From positions 1-35,699 of the forward strand of contig CALGGH010000101.1 of NCBI GenBank assembly GCA_937916415.1: a DNA stretch of 35,699 nucleotides, read 5' to 3'. A model generated the notes under the pieces. That model did not search any database. It was not told the origin of the DNA and saw only the letters and a list, made by a program, of their open reading frames with translations. The DNA is from an uncultured Lachnospiraceae bacterium (GTDB lineage: Bacteria > Bacillota > Clostridia > Lachnospirales > Lachnospiraceae). A program made the position numbers and the translations under genes. Each line of letters starts with the position of its first letter. The first letter of the stretch is position 1. Below, piece by piece: positions 34,671 through 35,699 of the stretch.

Positions 34671-34798
34671 GCGATTGCCCCCTTTCTGCCCATCACTTTA
34701 TTCACTCTTGAAATTGCCTTCTTATACAAATAAAGTATGGCAAAATCCTTGTTCTTTTTCAATCACTTTACACCATCTCGCCTGCAGTCTAACCTATG

Positions 34799-34996
34799 CT
34801 AAAGAGCCACTTGTTGTGGTTTTTCTCTTCCGCGCTCCTTCTGCGTTCTACCCAGTGTTTGAACAAGTTCTTCTCCCCCAGGAGCACGGGTGAGAAGCTG
34901 TCTGATACCGGATGGTACAAAGGGCTGCTCGGACAACCGGGAGACAGATTTCCACTCAAAAGCAAAATCAGACGTGAAAATGGCAAAAACAGACGA
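34799..34996 (-). pseudogene. Second copy of the mob-associated C-terminal tail
   Basis: This fragment codes FAFEWKSVSRLSEQPFVPSG, IRQLLTRAPGGEELVQTLGR and ends QQVAL at 34799. It lines up residue by residue with the tail of the broken Mob-like gene (LSEQTFVPEVIRRLLTRA, EDLEQTLGR, end QASL). No start codon or upstream domain remains, and a stop precedes the frame at 34997-34999. The tail may belong to a separate gene family that once existed in two copies on the element. Confidence 0.7.
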
Positions 34997-35200
34997 TTAA
35001 GCGCCTCTTGACTCGTTGTCTCGCCGTAATGACCGATGATGTACTTGCTTCTGTGCCGAGTGGCGCGTTTTTGGGCTAAGTGGCAAAATATTGTTGATTT
35101 CCGGCCCTCTTTGGTATGAAATCTATCTTACAGGCTGGAAATTAACAATGAAAGGCAATGGAATGCTCGAAAGGGAAACATGACCGTCCACAATTTTCCA
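34997..35200. other. Gene-free stretch before the yefM promoter
   Basis: About 200 bases without a convincing gene, RNA or repeat. It is AT-rich toward the promoter. It probably separates the relaxase-tail remnant from the toxin-antitoxin unit. Confidence 0.4.
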
Positions 35201-35229
35201 TTGACATTCTGATCAGAAATCTGTACAAT
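35201..35229 (+). promoter_or_regulatory. yefM promoter with operator palindromes
   Basis: TTGACA (35201-35206), a 17-nt spacer and TACAAT (35224-35229) form a near-consensus promoter. The spacer begins with a perfect 12-bp palindrome TTCTGATCAGAA (35207-35218). TGTACA (35222-35227) overlaps the -10; a TGTACA core is known in the operators of the E. coli yefM-yoeB system. Autorepression by the antitoxin is therefore likely. Confidence 0.8.
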
Positions 35230-35254
35230 ATTTAGGGCAGAAAGGAGATATGAT

Positions 35255-35500
35255 ATGCTTGCAGCGAATTATACAACCGTTAGAAATAATCTGAAGGATT
35301 ATTGCGATAAAGCGTCTGATGATAACGAAATTGTACTTGTTACAAGAAAAGCAGACAAAAATGTCGTTATTATGAGTCTTGAAAGGCTGAACCAGATTGA
35401 AAAGGAACTTAGAAATGCCAGGTATCTCGCCAAGATTGACAGAGGTTTCGCCCAGATTGAAGCCGGATTAGGCGTTGCCCATGAACTGATTGAGGACTGA
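35255..35500 (+). CDS. yefM: YefM/Phd family antitoxin
   Basis: This 81-residue antitoxin has the Phd/YefM N-terminal fold: NYTTVRNNLKDYCDKASDD, then IVLVTRKADKNVVIMSLERLN, the DNA-binding dimer part. The C-terminal tail (ARYLAKIDRGFAQIEAG) normally wraps the toxin. AAAGGAG precedes the ATG by eight bases. The toxin gene follows after five bases but is internally deleted, so the antitoxin is effectively an orphan that may still protect against related toxins. Confidence 0.92.
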   Translation: MLAANYTTVRNNLKDYCDKASDDNEIVLVTRKADKNVVIMSLERLNQIEKELRNARYLAKIDRGFAQIEAGLGVAHELIED

Positions 35501-35505
35501 GTTAT

Positions 35506-35616
35506 ATGGAAAAGATATGGTCTGATGAAGCCTGGGAGGAATATCTTTACTGGCATGGGCAAGATGTCGATGGCAGGCTGTTGATCGTATCCTGTCGGGA
35601 ATACTATGAGGATTAA
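35506..35616 (+). pseudogene. yoeB: YoeB toxin gene with in-frame internal deletion
   Basis: The 36-codon frame starts MEKIWSDEAWEEYLYWHGQD and ends VDGRLLIVSCREYYED. These are the first 20 and last 16 residues of a YoeB-type ribosome-dependent mRNA nuclease, which is normally about 84-90 residues long. The middle of about 50 residues, including the catalytic Glu and Arg, is missing, without loss of frame. The product cannot be an active nuclease, but the remaining C-terminus might still be bound by the antitoxin. Confidence 0.85.
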
Positions 35617-35649
35617 TTAAGGAATATATACATGAACATCGCCATCTTA

Positions 35650-35699
35650 GGAACTGTCACGAAATAATCTTGCCTTTTTGCTTGTCTGGATTCACAGAA
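35650..35699. mobile_element. MITE-like element, copy 3 (cut by the window end)
   Basis: The last 50 bases start with GGAACTGTCACGAAATAA and equal, base for base, the inverted right end of copy 2. They are preceded by TTA (35647-35649), the same 3-bp flank. The rest of the element lies beyond the window. Copies 2 and 3 are in opposite orientation. Confidence 0.9.

Noticed and set aside
33029..35699. Composite transposon bounded by elements 2 and 3
   Set aside because: No transposase inside and no duplication seen at the outer ends; kept only as an inverted pair.

Overview
The window looks like a chromosomal segment of a Gram-positive gut or rumen bacterium of the Lachnospiraceae (Clostridia). 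The reasons are strong AGGAGG-type ribosome binding sites, a CUT1-type sugar ABC importer without its own ATPase, a DUF5711/CvpA pair, a DUF6076 protein, PadR plus a prefix-domain/FtsW-like pair, and several Rpn-type PD-(D/E)XK proteins. The genus cannot be read from the sequence.

Region 1 (1-7.15 kb) is a glycoside-utilisation locus. A lipoprotein sugar-binding protein, two permeases and a cytoplasmic GH3 glycosidase run on the minus strand, divergent from an AraC-family regulator. A 154-bp miniature inverted-repeat element sits between the last permease gene and the GH3 gene, and a strong stem-loop separates the binding-protein gene from the permeases.

Region 2 (7.2-24.5 kb) is one uninterrupted minus-strand run. 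It starts with housekeeping genes (6-phosphofructokinase, dnaX, ybaB, recR, galM), then DUF5711 and CvpA-like membrane proteins. It continues into a surface-glycan cassette: GT2 glycosyltransferase, ATP-grasp ligase, ABC flippase/exporter, GtrA-like protein, acyltransferase 3, a GT-C-like polytopic protein, a WecE-type sugar aminotransferase and a second GT-C-like protein. Several of these genes overlap by 1-4 bases, which implies tight translational coupling. A plausible product is an amino-sugar-containing, acyl-decorated surface glycan.

Region 3 (24.6-26.1 kb) holds a broken GT-C-like gene and a tRNA-Ser(CGA).

Region 4 (26.1-35.7 kb, open at the right edge) is a visibly more AT-rich island beginning at the tRNA 3' end, with a tyrosine integrase facing the tRNA. 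Most of its genes are damaged. They include a frameshifted integrase, a 5'-truncated DUF6076 gene, a sigma-factor/anti-sigma deletion fusion, a multiply broken XRE/MotA-like gene, an FtsW-like gene cut and joined to it, a broken Mob/Pre-like relaxase with a second copy of its tail 3 kb away, partition-gene remnants, a truncated nucleotidyltransferase, and a yefM-yoeB pair whose toxin lacks its middle. Intact genes there are a PadR regulator with a clear operator, two Rpn-type proteins and the YefM antitoxin. A second full-length 154-bp element and the start of a third flank the last 2.6 kb in inverted orientation.

The best candidates for something undescribed are the 154-bp element family (matched terminal inverted repeats, 3-bp TAA/TTA target duplications, two invariant 15-nt core blocks), the glycan cassette with its ATP-grasp enzyme carrying a large charged insert, and an A8 slippery run in dnaX.
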